From positions 1 through 6,549 of the forward strand of contig CARAIG010000012.1 of NCBI GenBank assembly GCA_948938605.1: DNA of 6,549 nucleotides. The letters run 5' to 3'. The translations under genes were made by a program, and so were the position numbers. Position 1 is the first letter of the stretch; the number at the start of each line of letters is the position of its first letter. Shown piece by piece: positions 5,127-6,549 of the stretch. The notes under the pieces were generated by a model that saw only the letters and a list, made by a program, of their open reading frames with translations, ran no database searches and was not told where the DNA came from. The DNA is from an uncultured Eubacteriales bacterium (GTDB lineage Bacteria; Bacillota; Clostridia; Christensenellales; CAG-314).

Positions 5127-5716
5127 ACAAACTGTTACGTCATTTACGCGTCAACTGGTGGATGTATTTGTGCGCGGCATTAATTATTGTTGCAGTTTGG
5201 TTGCTGCTGTTTAATTACGTTGCCACCCCTAAACCCAATCAACAAATTGCAATAACGTATGTGGGAACAAAACTCGAATCTTCGCAATTGGAAAGCGATT
5301 TATATAATTTTTTGCAGTCCGCAACATCACAGCAAATAAACAAAGTGTCGGTGGAAGTTACGTTGTCCGATGACGATTATATGTTTACTATGCTTATGGC
5401 AACGCGTATACTTACAAAGGATTTAATTATCGTAGACAGGTCCTATGTGTCCGAAACGTTTTGTGCCGATTACTTTTTGCCATTGCCGCAAACTGTTGTG
5501 GATATGTTTCACGATGCGGAGTTTTATATGCAGGACGGGGAAATTTACGGATTTTGTCCTAGTAGCGACAGTACGTTTGCGCGTTATTACGGCGGTGAAA
5601 ACAACTGCTGCATTTTTTTGTGTTCGTATTCGGTTAACGCGGGGCAAGCATACGGCAAAGGCGAAGTCGGCGATGACGCAGCTTTGCAAACTATAAAATT
5701 TTTGTTAAGTAAATGA
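5123..5716 (+). CDS. Membrane-anchored extracytoplasmic protein, unknown family
   Basis: This 197-aa protein has a short basic N-terminus (KLLRHLR), one membrane segment (about 14-33) without a lipobox or clear cleavage site, and a 160-residue outer domain. The domain begins with beta-like QQIAITYVGT, then an acidic stretch, LSDDDYMFTMLMATRIL and DLIIVDRSYV, a pattern reminiscent of one lobe of a solute-binding protein; this is only a resemblance. It contains several cysteines, including a CC pair at about 158-159. ATG 5123 is chosen over an earlier in-frame start at 5084 because GAGGTG (5112-5117) sits five bases upstream and the ATGA overlap with the previous gene is kept. The following gene overlaps it in the same way. 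It could be a sensor or ligand-capturing accessory of the transporter. Confidence 0.78.
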   Translation: MNKLLRHLRVNWWMYLCAALIIVAVWLLLFNYVATPKPNQQIAITYVGTKLESSQLESDLYNFLQSATSQQINKVSVEVTLSDDDYMFTMLMATRILTKDLIIVDRSYVSETFCADYFLPLPQTVVDMFHDAEFYMQDGEIYGFCPSSDSTFARYYGGENNCCIFLCSYSVNAGQAYGKGEVGDDAALQTIKFLLSK

Positions 5717-6549
5717 AATTTAAACCTTCTAAAACTGAATATACAAGGGCTATGTTGCCGCAAAACCGCAGGCAGGTATTTGCCGACGTCGTTAAACTGC
5801 ATTATGGAAAATTGCTCGGTTTGGGATTGTTAGTGTTTGCGTTTTCGTTGCCGCTGTTTTTGTCGTCATTGTTAGGCGATATATATGTTGGCAATTTGAC
5901 TGCGCAACTTATGCAAGCAACTGACGAAAAGGAGCGTTTGGCAATTGCTTCGCAAATAATTGCTTTTGACAATTTGCGCGCTTGCGTAAACATAATATGT
6001 TTTGTAATTTTCGGCATAGGTATGGCGGGCTTTCAAAGAGTGCTGCGGCAGTATGCTTGGGAAAAGAATGTATTTTTGTCCGATTTTGCTGTCGGCATAA
6101 AACAAAACATAGTGCAAAACATATTGCTGTTTTTAATTGTGGGCGCGGCGTGTGCGCTTACTACCGTTGCGTATAATATGGCTTCGCAAGTGCAAAACGG
6201 CTTGTCGCTTTTGTTTATGCTGCCGTTGGGGATTTTTATATTTTTTGTCGTTCCCGTATGCGCGTATAGCGCAGTGTGCATTCCCGTTTACGGCAACAAA
6301 TTCCGCAATAATGTGTGGATATCGATGGGGTTGTATATCCGTTATCCTTGGCAAACGCTGCTTGCGCTTTTAATCGGCGGAGTATTCCTTGTTCCGCTGT
6401 TGATTCCAAACATATATTGCCATTTAATAGGACGGGTTGTTTTGTGCTTTGCCGCTCCGTTTTTAATGTTGGCGTTCAATTTGTTTTCCTACAATTTGTT
6501 GGATAAGTATGTCAACAAGGATAGGCATCCCGATATTGTCGGCATAGGC
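5713..6549 (+). CDS. Polytopic membrane protein, DUF624/YesL-like (3' end beyond window)
   Basis: An uninterrupted frame of 279 codons runs from ATG 5713 to the window edge with no stop. The start overlaps the previous stop as ATGA and has no good Shine-Dalgarno, so translation is probably coupled. About six membrane segments are visible (near residues 34-54, 90-108, 136-157, 165-190, 214-232, 238-262). The segment GFQRVLRQYAWEKNVFLSDF (106-125) followed by AVGIKQN matches the pattern of the DUF624/YesL family, small membrane proteins often found in carbohydrate ABC transporter operons and of unknown mechanism. A conserved-looking W-[IS] and RYPWQT (210-215) also fit. The YesL assignment is a pattern judgement. 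The C-terminus is missing, and permease and binding-protein genes would be expected next. Confidence 0.72.
   Translation, partial: MKFKPSKTEYTRAMLPQNRRQVFADVVKLHYGKLLGLGLLVFAFSLPLFLSSLLGDIYVGNLTAQLMQATDEKERLAIASQIIAFDNLRACVNIICFVIFGIGMAGFQRVLRQYAWEKNVFLSDFAVGIKQNIVQNILLFLIVGAACALTTVAYNMASQVQNGLSLLFMLPLGIFIFFVVPVCAYSAVCIPVYGNKFRNNVWISMGLYIRYPWQTLLALLIGGVFLVPLLIPNIYCHLIGRVVLCFAAPFLMLAFNLFSYNLLDKYVNKDRHPDIVGIG

Noticed and set aside
5423..6506. Several open frames of 60-90 codons on both strands over the last two genes
   Set aside because: They are shadows of the long 5123-5716 and 5713-6549 frames, which show membrane segments and coupled starts.
1..6549. CRISPR array, tRNA or rRNA genes
   Set aside because: No regularly spaced direct repeats and no tRNA or rRNA core sequences were seen on either strand.

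Overview
The window looks like one end of a metagenome-type contig from a low-GC Bacillota (Clostridia-like) bacterium. Supporting signs are GGAG/GAGGTG-type ribosome binding sites, tight ATGA-overlapping operons, a sigma-A-type promoter with a 17-base spacer, and a Firmicutes-style IS200 element. The taxon is inferred from style only. The first 21 bases are an exact match to Illumina TruSeq adapter sequence, so the genome proper begins at about position 22.

Layout: (1) 66-2343 is a compact AT-rich three-gene cassette on the plus strand. It holds a 114-aa protein I do not recognise, a 390-aa TcmP-like 'three-Cys-motif partner protein' with methyltransferase-like motifs and a C-terminal winged-helix-like region, and a 252-aa radical-SAM-like protein with the motif C-x3-C-x3-C. 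The last two are a known genomic pair of unknown function; the first may be an extra component. (2) 2344-3390 is non-coding DNA with a strong terminator, followed by a decayed IS200/IS605-type insertion sequence. Its tnpA is split over five reading-frame segments. The end hairpins and a fold-back that hides the tnpA ribosome binding site are still readable, and tnpA carries a 40-base insertion that is an inverted near-copy of DNA near the element's right end. (3) 3391-3885 is AT-rich intergenic DNA with a possible structured RNA and a few hairpins but no convincing gene. (4) A clean promoter (TTGACA-N17-TATTAT) at 3886-3914 starts a second operon that runs off the window. It encodes an ABC ATPase of the sugar-importer type without the usual C-terminal extension, a two-TM protein with a small soluble domain, a membrane-anchored extracytoplasmic protein, and a polytopic membrane protein resembling the DUF624/YesL family.

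The tcm cassette and the ABC operon differ sharply in base composition. Hand counts give 13 G+C in 661-720 against 31 in 4381-4440. Together with the adjacent IS200 remnant, this suggests the left block was acquired horizontally. The cassette probably acts as a redox/SAM-dependent modification module of unknown substrate. The ABC operon probably belongs to a carbohydrate or related uptake system whose permease genes lie beyond the right edge.
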